12,131 bases of DNA from DASVWH01 sp036389715 (GCA_036389715.1 DASVWH010000230.1:1-12131), one strand, 5' to 3'; shown: positions 5,826 to 12,131, numbered from the stretch's first letter. A program made the numbers and translations. Notes: generated from the sequence alone by a model not told the origin.

Positions 5826-6893
5826 TTACGGAGTTGACGAAGCCGTGCCGGTGCTGGTCGGCGTCGTGATGGTCGGCGCGCCCTGCTGAAGGCCGCGATT
5901 GACGAGAATCTTGACTTCGACGCGGCGGTTCTGCGCGCGTCCCTCGCGTGTCCGATTGTCGGCCACGGCCTGCGCTTCGCCATAGCCGAAGGGCGTGACG
6001 ATCCGGCGCAGCGGGATGTTGTGATTCTCGACGAGGTAACGCACGACCGCATCGGCGCGGCGTGAGCTCAAGGCGCGGTTCTTCTCTTCGCTGCCGGTGG
6101 CGTCCGCGTAGCCGGAGACTTCCAGGACGTAGCCCTTGGCGTTGAGCGCCTTGGTCGCGATTTCGTCGAGCTGCGTTTTCGACTGCGGCGAAAGGACTGC
6201 GCTATTGACTTTGAAGTTGATGGCGATGCTCTCCTGCGGGACGTAATCATCGAGGGCCGAGATGCGCTCGTTGGTTGCGTTGACACCGGCGACGGCTGCG
6301 TCGGCAGTGTCCTGTGCGGCCCGCGCGCCGCCGCGTGCGGCATTGGAGACGGCTGCCAGCTCATCGAGTTGGCCGGAGAGCTTCTGCGCGTTCTGCTCGA
6401 CCTGTCCGACCCGGCTCTCGACAGGGTCCACGCGCGACTCGACCGTGCGCGCCACGCGCAGGTCCGACTCGCCGAACCTGATTTTGCTGGCGACCAGTTG
6501 TCCGTCGGCGTCGCCGACGCCCTCGACCTCTACGTTGAGGCCGCGCAGGATGCTGGTCGTCCCGTAGTTTTTGCCGCTGCGCAGGAAACCGCCCTTGGCC
6601 CTGACGCTGGTGTTATCGGTCAGGCGAACGACCGTGTCCACGCCGTTCATGTCGCGCACGGTGAAAGTATCGGGATCGCGGCGGGTCACGACGCCGACGA
6701 GCTTCATCTTCTGGCCGTTAGAGACGGTGCGGACGCTCCCGCCCTGGGCCGAGTCGGTCGGCGGCTTGATTCCGGCGGCCTGGTTGCCGGGAGAATTCGG
6801 GCCAGCCTGCGCAAAGGCCAGCGAAGTTCCCGCGAGCATCAGCACTAAGGCCAGCAGGAAAGACTTGAATTGTCGGGATTTCTCAACACTCAT
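5826..6893 (-). CDS. OmpA-family envelope protein with N-terminal beta domain, coiled coil and peptidoglycan-binding domain
   Basis: A 355-residue protein. The start is ATG 6893, with GGAG 7 nt upstream; the frame extends further but without a better start. Residues 1-28 are a Sec signal peptide (core FLLALVLMLAGTSLAFA, then QAG). Residues 60-140 form a beta-rich domain (KLVGVVTRRDPDTFTVRD, VEVEGVGDADGQLVASKIRF), resembling DUF5666-like OB folds. Residues 147-216 are an Ala/Val heptad-like region, probably a coiled coil. Residues 222-331 are an OmpA C-terminal domain, with GYADATGS (Asp264) and NRALSSRRADAV (Arg279 region), which contact diaminopimelate in the family, and NRRVEVKI (322-329) at its end. 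There is no 8-strand barrel, so this is a periplasmic linker from envelope to cell wall rather than a porin. A long structured leader precedes it. Confidence 0.93.
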   Translation of the reverse strand: MSVEKSRQFKSFLLALVLMLAGTSLAFAQAGPNSPGNQAAGIKPPTDSAQGGSVRTVSNGQKMKLVGVVTRRDPDTFTVRDMNGVDTVVRLTDNTSVRAKGGFLRSGKNYGTTSILRGLNVEVEGVGDADGQLVASKIRFGESDLRVARTVESRVDPVESRVGQVEQNAQKLSGQLDELAAVSNAARGGARAAQDTADAAVAGVNATNERISALDDYVPQESIAINFKVNSAVLSPQSKTQLDEIATKALNAKGYVLEVSGYADATGSEEKNRALSSRRADAVVRYLVENHNIPLRRIVTPFGYGEAQAVADNRTREGRAQNRRVEVKILVNRGLQQGAPTITTPTSTGTASSTP

Positions 6894-6972
6894 ACTTAAA
6901 CTCCATGTGCGAGGAGCAACCCGTAGACGTGACGGCTCACGCTCTGGCCGCTCTCGCAAGTTGTGGCGAGCG

Positions 6973-7002
6973 CCCGTGCCGGTGGGGTTTTACCCGCACG
7001 GG
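6973..7002 (-). promoter_or_regulatory. GC-rich hairpin in the leader of the OmpA-like gene
   Basis: CCCGTGC (6973-6979) pairs with GCACGGG (6996-7002). GGG and CCC inside the loop can extend it. It lies about 80 nt upstream of the ATG at 6893. There is no T run after it on the minus strand, so it is more likely a leader structure than a terminator. Confidence 0.4.
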
Positions 7003-7024
7003 GCCGCAGATCAATGTTGGATAC

Positions 7025-7077
7025 AAAAAAAGCCTTCGTCCTTCGCCCAATAGTGACGACACCGGACGAAACTATTG
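7025..7077 (-). terminator. Attenuator-like structure or terminator: two mutually exclusive stems and a T7 run
   Basis: On the minus strand the order is CAATAGT (7077-7071), TTCGTCC (7070-7064), ACTATTG (7054-7048), GGACGAA (7041-7035), GGC, then T7 (7031-7025). Arm 1 pairs with arm 3 and arm 2 with arm 4, each a perfect 7 bp. The pairs interleave, so they form either a pseudoknot or alternative helices. The second helix lies 3 nt before the T7 run, as in an intrinsic terminator. It could attenuate the OmpA-like gene, or end read-through from the dehydrogenase operon, whose last stop is at 7356. Confidence 0.5.
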
Positions 7078-7146
7078 CGAGGAGGCTCGGCAAAACTGAC
7101 CCCGGAAACAGACTCCAAACTCTTCGACTTGGCCGTTGAAATCCGA

Positions 7147-7174
7147 ATATTAGCTGACAATCGAGGGAAGTCAA
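7147..7174 (-). promoter_or_regulatory. Sigma-70-like promoter candidate for the OmpA-like gene
   Basis: On the minus strand TTGACT (7174-7169, 5 of 6) is followed after 16 nt by TAATAT (7152-7147, 4 of 6). It lies in the AT-richer part of the 6894-7355 gap. Transcription would start near 7140, leaving a leader of about 245 nt. The rest of the gap, 7175-7355, shows no gene or strong structure. Confidence 0.5.
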
Positions 7175-7355
7175 GCGAGCGGATTGCGCGAAACTCGCCC
7201 TTTGCCGCACGGCAATAACTTCATTACCTGATCGCCACGAAAACGCAAGAAAGTCCGGCCGCGAGAGCCCCCAACGGACCGCCGCCGCGCAGAGTTGAAA
7301 GAGGGTTGACCGTTCATCTCTCAAGCGCGGCGGCGTTCATCCGGCAGCCTTTTCT

Positions 7356-8855
7356 TTAGACCGTGAACTGCCCGGCCTCTAATATCTCCTTGACGTAGGA
7401 GAGGAACTTTTCGGCGTCCGAGCCGTCAACGATGCGATGGTCGAAGGTCAGGGCGAAGTAGGCCATCGAACGAATCGCGATATAGTCGTCGCCTTCGGGA
7501 GTGGTCACGACCTTCGGGCGCTTGACGATAGCGCCGACGCCGAGGATGGCCACCTGCGGCTGGTTGATGATGGGCGTCCCGAAGAGCCCGCCGAAGACGC
7601 CCGGATTGGTGATGGTAAAGGTTCCCCCGGCCACGTCGTCGGGCTTGAGCTGCTTGGCGCGGGCGCGCTCTGCGAGGTCGTTGGCGGCGCGTGCGAGTCC
7701 CGAAATCGAGAGATCGTCGGCGCGCTTGATGACGGGCACGATCAATCCCCAGTCGAGCGCGACGGCCATCCCGAGATTGATGTCGCGCTTGTAGATGATC
7801 TGATCGTTGCTGACCTGCGCGTTGAAGACAGGGAACTTGCGAATCGCGCTCGTCACGGCCTGGAAGATAAACGGCATATAGGTCAGCTTCGTGCCGGTCC
7901 GCTCCATGAAGGAACGCTTCTCCCGGTCGCGCAGCTTGGCAATGCGCGTCATGTCTATCTCGTAGACGGTGGTGACGTGCGCCGAAGTACGGCGCGAGAG
8001 AATCATGTGCTCGGCGATCTTGCGGCGCATGACGCTCATCTGTTCGACGCGGTCACCGGCTGCGGGCTGCGTCGGCTGGGCGGCGGGCGCGGTCTCCGGC
8101 GCGACGGGCGCGGCCTGCGCACTCGCTTGCTGTGCGGGCTGCGGGCTGCCCTGCATGGCCTGCTGCGGCGTCATGGCCGCGCCGGATTCGATGAAGCTGA
8201 GAATGTCGTTCTTGGTGACGCGACCGCTCATGCCCGTGCCTTCGAGGCGCGAGATGTCTATCCCGTGCTCTTTGGCTATGTTGCGGACGAGCGGGCTGGA
8301 CTTGGTGCGGCGCAGCTCTTCGACGCTCTGCTCGCTCGCGTTGTCGCCCGCCGGGGCCGACTGTCCGGCGGGGGTCGCGGCCGAACCCTGCGCGCTCCCT
8401 GCGTCGTCGCGGCGCGCGGCTGGTGCGGCTGGCTCCGTCTTCATTGGGGGCGCAGGCGCTGCGGGCGCTGCTGCCTGCGCAGGGGTTGACTGCGCGGCGG
8501 CGGGCGGCGCGGCCGAAGCGGGTTGGGGCGGAGGCTCAGGTGAGACGGCGGCCTGTGACGCCGGAGCGGGGGCGCTGGCCTGGGTCGCGCTCGGGGCAGC
8601 CGTACCGCCGCCAGCTCCGCCTCCGTCGAGCACGGCGACGACCGTGTTGATCTCAACCGTGTCGCCTTCTTTAAACTTGATTTCGGTGAGCGTCCCGGCG
8701 GCGGGCGAAGGAATCTCCGCGTCCACCTTATCGGTCGAGATTTCAAAGAGCGGCTCGTCACGCTCGACGCGCTCGCCCACCTGTTTCAACCACCTCGTGA
8801 TCGTTCCCTCCGCGATGGACTCGCCCATCTGCGGCATGATTACTTCTGTGCTCAT
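7356..8855 (-). CDS. Dihydrolipoyl acyltransferase, E2 of a 2-oxo acid dehydrogenase complex
   Basis: The 499-residue core subunit moves the acyl group from E1 via its lipoyl arm to CoA. Domains: one lipoyl domain (1-77) with lipoyl Lys43 in EISTDKVDAEI; an Ala/Pro linker (78-180); a peripheral-subunit-binding domain (186-222, SSPLVRNIAKEHGIDISRLE...GRVTKNDIL); a second Ala/Pro/Gln linker (223-266); and the catalytic domain (268-499) with FDHRIVDG (His473, Asp477) and TFTITNPGVFGG. Lys43 is a presumed target of LipB and LipA encoded nearby. The acyl substrate, acetyl or branched-chain, is not decidable here. The start is ATG 8855 with GAGAGGG just upstream, squeezed between the start and the base of a 30-bp hairpin. 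It is the last gene of the operon E3, E1 alpha, small membrane protein, E1 beta, E2. Confidence 0.96.
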   Translation of the reverse strand: MSTEVIMPQMGESIAEGTITRWLKQVGERVERDEPLFEISTDKVDAEIPSPAAGTLTEIKFKEGDTVEINTVVAVLDGGGAGGGTAAPSATQASAPAPASQAAVSPEPPPQPASAAPPAAAQSTPAQAAAPAAPAPPMKTEPAAPAARRDDAGSAQGSAATPAGQSAPAGDNASEQSVEELRRTKSSPLVRNIAKEHGIDISRLEGTGMSGRVTKNDILSFIESGAAMTPQQAMQGSPQPAQQASAQAAPVAPETAPAAQPTQPAAGDRVEQMSVMRRKIAEHMILSRRTSAHVTTVYEIDMTRIAKLRDREKRSFMERTGTKLTYMPFIFQAVTSAIRKFPVFNAQVSNDQIIYKRDINLGMAVALDWGLIVPVIKRADDLSISGLARAANDLAERARAKQLKPDDVAGGTFTITNPGVFGGLFGTPIINQPQVAILGVGAIVKRPKVVTTPEGDDYIAIRSMAYFALTFDHRIVDGSDAEKFLSYVKEILEAGQFTV

Positions 8856-8870
8856 AAGTCCCTCTCTGGA

Positions 8871-8947
8871 AGTGAGCAGTAAGCAGTGAGCAGTAAGCAG
8901 CTAGTTTCTTTCTTTTACTGCTCACTGCTCACTGCTTACTGCTCACT
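8871..8947. repeat. 77-bp palindromic element of AGTGAGC/AGTAAGC heptads (copy 1)
   Basis: The left arm (8871-8900) is four heptads, AGTGAGC AGTAAGC twice, plus AG. The right arm (8918-8947) is its reverse complement with one mismatch (24 bp perfect, one mismatch, 5 bp). The centre is CTAG plus TTTCTTTCTTTTA (8901-8917). It nearly fills the gap between the E1 beta stop (8952) and the E2 start (8855), and its base is 4 nt from the GAGAGGG ribosome-binding site of E2. In the mRNA it would form a very stable hairpin without a T run, so stabilisation or translational tuning is likelier than termination. Confidence 0.9.
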
Positions 8948-8951
8948 ATAT

Positions 8952-9980
8952 TTAGTATGCTGCAAGCCTTCGCGCCGCGTCGAGGACATCCTTGACCTGC
9001 GGCAGGTAATACTCTTCGAGCGGCGGCGAGTAGGGCACGGGCGTGTCAAGGGAGGCGAGGCGCACGACCGGCGCGTCGAGCCACTCGAAGGCCTCTTCCG
9101 CGATTGTTGCGGCGATTTCGCCACCGATGCCGCCCGTCCGTGATGCCTCGTGAAGGACCATCACCTTGTTGGTCTTCCTGACGGAATCCAGGATCGCCGC
9201 CTTGTCCATCGGCGCGAGCGTGCGCAGGTCTATCACCTCCACGTCGAGCCCTTCCTTCTCCAACTCTTCCGCCGCGTCAAGCGCCGTCAACACCATCGCG
9301 CCGAACGTGATGATCGAGAGGTCGCGGCCCGCGCGTGCGGTGCGGGCCTTGCCGATTTCCACTATGTAATCATCTTCGGGCAGCTCTTCGCGCAGGCGCG
9401 GCAGGCGGTAGAGCTTCTTGTGCTCGAAATAGATGACCGGGTCCGGGTCACGGATGGCGGCCTTGATTAAGCCCTTTGCGTCGTAGGCGGTCGAAGGCTC
9501 GACAATCTTGAGGCCCGCCGTGTTGAGAAAGAAGGCTTCGGCGTTGAGCGAGTGAAACGGCCCGGCGTGAACGCCGCTCCCGCAGGGGCCGCGAAAGACT
9601 GTCGGCAGTCCAGCGCCCCAGCGATAACGACACTTCGCGGCGTAGTTGGTCAGCATGTCGAAGCCCGCCGAGATGAAGTCTATGAACTGAAACTCGGCTA
9701 TGGGCCGCATCCCGAGCAGGGCCGCGCCGCAGGCCGCGCCGACGATGGCCGCCTCCGAGATGGGCGTGTCAATCACGCGCCCCTCGCCGAACTCGTCCAG
9801 GAGGCCGTCCGTCACCTTGAACGCGCCGCCGTAAGCGCCCACGTCTTCGCCGATGACGAAGACGGAGGGGTCGCGTTCCATCTCTTCCCAGATTCCCTGG
9901 CGAATAGCTTCGACGAAAGTCGAGAGACCGCCGCGCGCCGGACGGTTCGATTTGTGCTCTTTTCTGGCTACCGTTGACAT
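8952..9980 (-). CDS. 2-oxo acid dehydrogenase E1 component, beta subunit
   Basis: 342 residues, normal for E1 beta. With E1 alpha it forms the thiamine-diphosphate-dependent decarboxylase that loads the acyl group onto E2. Hallmarks are GEDVGAYGGAFKVTDGL (44-60, with the thiamine-activating Glu45), RVIDTPISEAAIVG (68-81), FIDFISAGFD (99-108), the His-containing loop GVHAGPFHSLNAEA (136-149), and the C-terminal TPVPYSPPLEEYYLP. The FKVTDGL, DTPISE and YDAKGL blocks are shared by pyruvate and branched-chain enzymes, so the substrate is left open. The start is ATG 9980, with no clear Shine-Dalgarno. It follows the small membrane protein gene by 49 nt and is separated from E2 by the palindromic element. 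Confidence 0.95.
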   Translation of the reverse strand: MSTVARKEHKSNRPARGGLSTFVEAIRQGIWEEMERDPSVFVIGEDVGAYGGAFKVTDGLLDEFGEGRVIDTPISEAAIVGAACGAALLGMRPIAEFQFIDFISAGFDMLTNYAAKCRYRWGAGLPTVFRGPCGSGVHAGPFHSLNAEAFFLNTAGLKIVEPSTAYDAKGLIKAAIRDPDPVIYFEHKKLYRLPRLREELPEDDYIVEIGKARTARAGRDLSIITFGAMVLTALDAAEELEKEGLDVEVIDLRTLAPMDKAAILDSVRKTNKVMVLHEASRTGGIGGEIAATIAEEAFEWLDAPVVRLASLDTPVPYSPPLEEYYLPQVKDVLDAARRLAAY

Positions 9981-10029
9981 GATTTTTTGTAAACCGAGTG
10001 CTGAAACAATACCCGGTGATTCAAGCCAT

Positions 10030-10278
10030 CTATTTGTCGCGCCCCTTGAGCCAGCGCAGACGCAATAACGTCAGGTTGAAGCCCGCCAGCAGGCTAATCG
10101 CTCCCATCCTGGCGATAACATCCGCGTGCCAGCGAGCATTGGGAAGAAATAGCTTGCCGAAGATGAAAATTAACAGAAAAACCGTGACCGAGAGAACCAG
10201 ACCCTTGACCAGCACGAGACGAAAATACTCTTTGTTGGTCTGCGGAAAGCGCGCCCGTTTCTCATCTTCTGCCGCCAT
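10030..10278 (-). CDS. Small predicted membrane protein inside the dehydrogenase operon
   Basis: 82 residues, family not recognised. A charged N-terminus (MAAEDEKRARFPQ) precedes a strongly hydrophobic segment at about 21-45 (LVLSVTVFLLIFIFGKLFL). A second, weaker segment lies at about 54-72 (IARMGAISLLAGFNLTLL), then a basic tail (RLRWLKGRDK). Two helices with both ends in the cytoplasm fit the positive-inside rule. The start is ATG 10278; no Shine-Dalgarno at good spacing is seen (AAGGCGG is too far upstream). It sits between E1 alpha (62-nt gap) and E1 beta (49-nt gap), on the same strand, so it should be co-transcribed with the complex. Whether it anchors the complex, transports something or is incidental is unknown. 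That it is real rests on the hydrophobic pattern and its snug fit in the operon. Confidence 0.75.
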   Translation of the reverse strand: MAAEDEKRARFPQTNKEYFRLVLVKGLVLSVTVFLLIFIFGKLFLPNARWHADVIARMGAISLLAGFNLTLLRLRWLKGRDK

Positions 10279-10340
10279 TTTCGGTTGAGTCCGCCTTAAT
10301 ACTTACCATTCGTCGGGCCGGGCAAATATAGATGCCCTTC

Positions 10341-11516
10341 TTACTTCTCCAGCACCTTCGGCCGAAACGCGGGCGCGACCACCGAGTTATCGAAGACTCC
10401 GTAGGCGGCCTGTTCCGGTTCCGGCATCGGCGAGCTTTCGGCCCACGCCACGTCTTCGTCAATCTCGCGCTGAATCTCCGCGGTTATCTCCGCCAGCTTT
10501 GCGGGCGTCGCCGTCCCCTGTTCGGTCAGGTATCTCTCGTAGCGATCAACGGGGTCGTTGTTCTTCTCCCACCACTCTATCTCCTCCTGCGAGACGTAGC
10601 GCTGGTCGTCGTGCTCGGCGTGGCCCTTGCGGCGGTAGGTCTTGGCTTCGATCAGGACAGCGCCGCCGCCCGCGCGCGCGAACTCCGCGGCCTTTCTAGT
10701 CACTTCGTAGCAGGCCAGGATGTCGTTGCCGTCAACGATGTGGCCGGGGATACCGTAACCGGCGGCCTTCTCGGCCAGGTCTTTGACGGCCGTCTGCTTC
10801 GAGGTCGGCGTCGAGTAGGCGTAGTGGTTATATTCGGCGACGACAATCAGGGGCAGGCGCTGGACGGCGGCGAAATTCAGTCCCTCGTGAAAAGCGCCGG
10901 TGCTCATCCCGCCGTCGCCGATGTAGGCCAGAGCGACGATCTCCTTCTGCTGCATCCGCCCGGCCAGCAGTACGCCCGTCATCACCGGAATCATGTCGCC
11001 GAGATGGGAGATCGGCCCGATAAAACCCTTCTCGATATTGCCGAAGTGGATGTTGAGGTCGCGCCCGCCCGAAGGCCCCCAGGCTTTGGCCATGTACTGC
11101 GCGAAAATCTCGCGCGGGCGAATACCCTTGACGAGCACCGCGCCGAGGTCACGAATCAGCGGCGTGATGAAGTCCTGCGGCGCGAGAGCGAAGGCTGTCC
11201 CGACGGCCGTGGCCTCCTGTCCGAGTGAACGAAAGACGCCGCCCACCACCTTCGTCTGGCGATAGAGATTGACGAGCCGTTCCTCGACCATCCGCGTCAA
11301 TTTCAGGTAGCGGTAAAGCTCCAGCAACTGCTCGGGCTTAAGCGTCGTCTCGTTCACACAAGACAGCTTCCCGCCAGCCGCTATAGCGGCGGCCGCAGCA
11401 GCATTGCCCGCAGCAGCATCGTTGCCGCCAGCAGCACTAGCTGCCGCCTTTCCATTCCCATCTGAAGCCTTAACTGTTTCAACCGGCGCAGCCTTGCGCC
11501 TCGTCTCTTTTTTCAT
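10341..11516 (-). CDS. 2-oxo acid dehydrogenase E1 component, alpha subunit, with Ala-rich N-terminal extension
   Basis: 391 residues from ATG 11516. The thiamine-diphosphate motif begins GDGGMSTGAFHEG (200-212) and ends at EYNHYAYSTPTSKQ (228-240). RRKGHAEHDDQRY (295-307) is the phosphorylation-loop region of E1 alpha. The catalytic fold starts near LKPEQLLELYRYLKLTRMVEE (from residue 59). Before it is a Lys-then-Ala/Gly-rich extension (1-58) of low complexity. The reading frame stays open to a GTG at 11585, but that stretch is the palindromic repeat element, so ATG 11516 is preferred; neither start has a convincing Shine-Dalgarno, and a GTG at residue 54 is a further option. E1 alpha decarboxylates the 2-oxo acid together with E1 beta. 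The substrate (pyruvate or branched chain) is not fixed by these motifs. Confidence 0.93.
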   Translation of the reverse strand: MKKETRRKAAPVETVKASDGNGKAAASAAGGNDAAAGNAAAAAAIAAGGKLSCVNETTLKPEQLLELYRYLKLTRMVEERLVNLYRQTKVVGGVFRSLGQEATAVGTAFALAPQDFITPLIRDLGAVLVKGIRPREIFAQYMAKAWGPSGGRDLNIHFGNIEKGFIGPISHLGDMIPVMTGVLLAGRMQQKEIVALAYIGDGGMSTGAFHEGLNFAAVQRLPLIVVAEYNHYAYSTPTSKQTAVKDLAEKAAGYGIPGHIVDGNDILACYEVTRKAAEFARAGGGAVLIEAKTYRRKGHAEHDDQRYVSQEEIEWWEKNNDPVDRYERYLTEQGTATPAKLAEITAEIQREIDEDVAWAESSPMPEPEQAAYGVFDNSVVAPAFRPKVLEK

Positions 11517-11525
11517 ATCAATAAT

Positions 11526-11593
11526 AGTGAGCGAGTCCAGCAGCGAGGGGTCAGCAGTAAATGAAAGAAACTGCTCACTGCTCACTGCTCACT
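11526..11593. repeat. 68-bp palindromic heptad element (copy 2, inverted relative to copy 1, one arm decayed)
   Basis: On the minus strand it reads three AGTGAGC heptads plus AG, then the centre TTTCTTTCATTTA, then a degenerate arm that starts CTGCT and ends GCTCACT. The centre matches that of copy 1 (8905-8917) in 12 of 13 bases, but on the opposite strand. The outer 7 bp and inner 5 bp of the arms still pair; the middle has diverged. It lies 2 nt past the E3 stop (11596) and 9 nt before the E1 alpha ATG (11516). Confidence 0.85.
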
Positions 11594-11595
11594 CC

Positions 11596-12131
11596 CTAAA
11601 AATGAATCGTCAGGTTATGCACGCCCTCGGCGGCTTCCATGACGGCCTCGGCGATGGTCGGGTGCGCGTGCATGGTGCGCCCGAGTTCATCGGCCGTTGA
11701 TTCGAGCTGCATGGCGACGCAGGCTTCGGCGATCAGCTCTGTGGCGTGCGGCCCGATGATGTGGACGCCGAGGATTTCGTCATACTTCGTCTCGCTGACG
11801 ACCTTGACGAAGCCCTCCTCTTCGCCGAGGATGCGCGCCTTGCCCGAAGCCGAGAAGGGGAACTTGCCCACCTTCACGTCGTAGCCCTCCTCGCGCGCCT
11901 TCGCTTCCGTCAGGCCGACGGACGCCACTTCCGGGTCGCAGTAGGTGCAGGAAGGCACCAGGCGCAGGTTGATCGGGCGGGCATCCTTTTGCCCGGCGAT
12001 CTGCTCGACGGCGAGGATGCCTTCCTTCGAGGCCAGGTGCGCGAGCCAGGGCGTCGGAATGACATCGCCGATGGCGTAGACGTTCGGCTCGCCCGTGCGG
12101 CAGAACTCGTCCACCTGAATCGCCCCGCGCT
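11596..12131 (-). CDS. lpdA: Dihydrolipoyl dehydrogenase E3, C-terminal part (5' end outside window)
   Basis: About 178 residues are visible, running in from the right edge and ending at TAG 11598-11596. E3 re-oxidises dihydrolipoyl groups of E2 with FAD and NAD+. Visible landmarks are VDEFCRTGEPNVYAIGDV (the second FAD-binding block, AIGD), LAHLASKEG just after, the dimerisation-domain opening PSCTYCDPEVASVGLTE, GKFPFSASGKA, and the catalytic HAHPTIAEAVMEA containing the His-Glu pair of the partner active site. The N-terminal redox-active CxxxxC motif lies outside the window and cannot be checked. It is the first visible gene of the dehydrogenase operon and is followed by the palindromic element and E1 alpha. 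Because an E3 is encoded with the complex, it is likely dedicated to it, though sharing with other complexes is common. Confidence 0.94.
   Translation of the reverse strand, partial: RGAIQVDEFCRTGEPNVYAIGDVIPTPWLAHLASKEGILAVEQIAGQKDARPINLRLVPSCTYCDPEVASVGLTEAKAREEGYDVKVGKFPFSASGKARILGEEEGFVKVVSETKYDEILGVHIIGPHATELIAEACVAMQLESTADELGRTMHAHPTIAEAVMEAAEGVHNLTIHF

Noticed and set aside
6894..7140. Known riboswitch in the long leader of the OmpA-like gene
   Set aside because: No conserved core of a riboswitch class I know could be matched, and the downstream gene is structural. Only the alternative-helix arrangement is reported.
6896..7324. 142-residue minus-strand reading frame upstream of the OmpA-like gene
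   Set aside because: It covers the promoter, the T7 structure and the ribosome-binding region of the OmpA-like gene, and its product has no recognisable domain or coherent composition. Treated as chance in GC-rich DNA.
7437..8489. 350-residue + strand frame antisense to E2
   Set aside because: A shadow of the E2 gene: composition follows the codon pattern of the opposite strand (runs of Gly, Arg, Asp, His) and no domain is seen.
8871..8947. CRISPR-like or phage array suggested by the repeated AGTGAGC units
   Set aside because: Units are only 7 bp with no spacers, the arms are inverted rather than direct, and no cas gene is near. It is a palindromic heptad element.
10332..11228. 298-residue + strand frame antisense to E1 alpha
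   Set aside because: Lies wholly opposite a gene with clear thiamine-diphosphate motifs, and shows no domain of its own.
7356..12131. Assigning the complex specifically as pyruvate dehydrogenase or branched-chain 2-oxo acid dehydrogenase
   Set aside because: Motifs in E1 alpha, E1 beta and E2 are shared by both types. A phylogeny against characterised enzymes would be needed, so gene symbols such as pdhA or bkdA were not given.

Overview
The window reads as a GC-rich bacterial chromosome segment, most likely from Acidobacteriota. The best lineage clue is the gene at 4500-5657, which has the layout of the 'VWFA-related Acidobacterial domain' family (TIGR03436): secretion signal, Pro-rich linker, DxSxS-type VWA domain and a conserved C-terminal tail. 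The species cannot be named from this sequence. No phage, transposase, CRISPR, tRNA or rRNA is visible.

Layout, left to right. Positions 1-91 hold the 3' end of a + strand gene, probably an FAD-linked oxidoreductase. A + strand lipoprotein gene (297-767) with a Thr/Ser/Asn-rich stalk and a four-cysteine C-terminal domain follows its own extended -10 promoter. Positions 943-3715 are a minus-strand cluster, transcribed as lipB (octanoyltransferase), a fold-type II PLP threonine/serine dehydratase, then lipA (lipoyl synthase). Divergent to lipB is a small secreted helical protein (3938-4495, TTG start). It converges, only 4 bp apart, on the VWA protein gene (4500-5657). Upstream of that lies an OmpA-type envelope protein (5826-6893) with an unusually long, structured leader.

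Positions 7356-12131 are a minus-strand operon for a four-subunit 2-oxo acid dehydrogenase complex. The order of transcription is E3 (partial), E1 alpha, a small two-helix membrane protein, E1 beta, E2. Pyruvate and branched-chain 2-oxo acids are both possible substrates. The E2 lipoyl lysine (Lys43) is the kind of site that LipB and LipA modify, so cofactor synthesis and its consumer lie close together. Threonine dehydratase makes 2-oxobutyrate, which such complexes can oxidise; this metabolic link is inference.

The least ordinary features are non-coding. (1) Two related palindromic elements built from the heptads AGTGAGC/AGTAAGC fill two intergenic gaps inside the dehydrogenase operon (8871-8947 and 11526-11593). 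They lie in opposite orientation and share a 13-nt non-palindromic centre (12/13 identical). The first forms a stem of about 30 bp directly against the E2 ribosome-binding site. (2) The OmpA-like gene's leader holds two interleaved, mutually exclusive 7-bp helices ending in a T7 run, which looks like an attenuator. (3) A 17-bp tandem repeat abuts the dehydratase start codon. No wholly new protein system is evident; the core genes are familiar metabolism and envelope functions.
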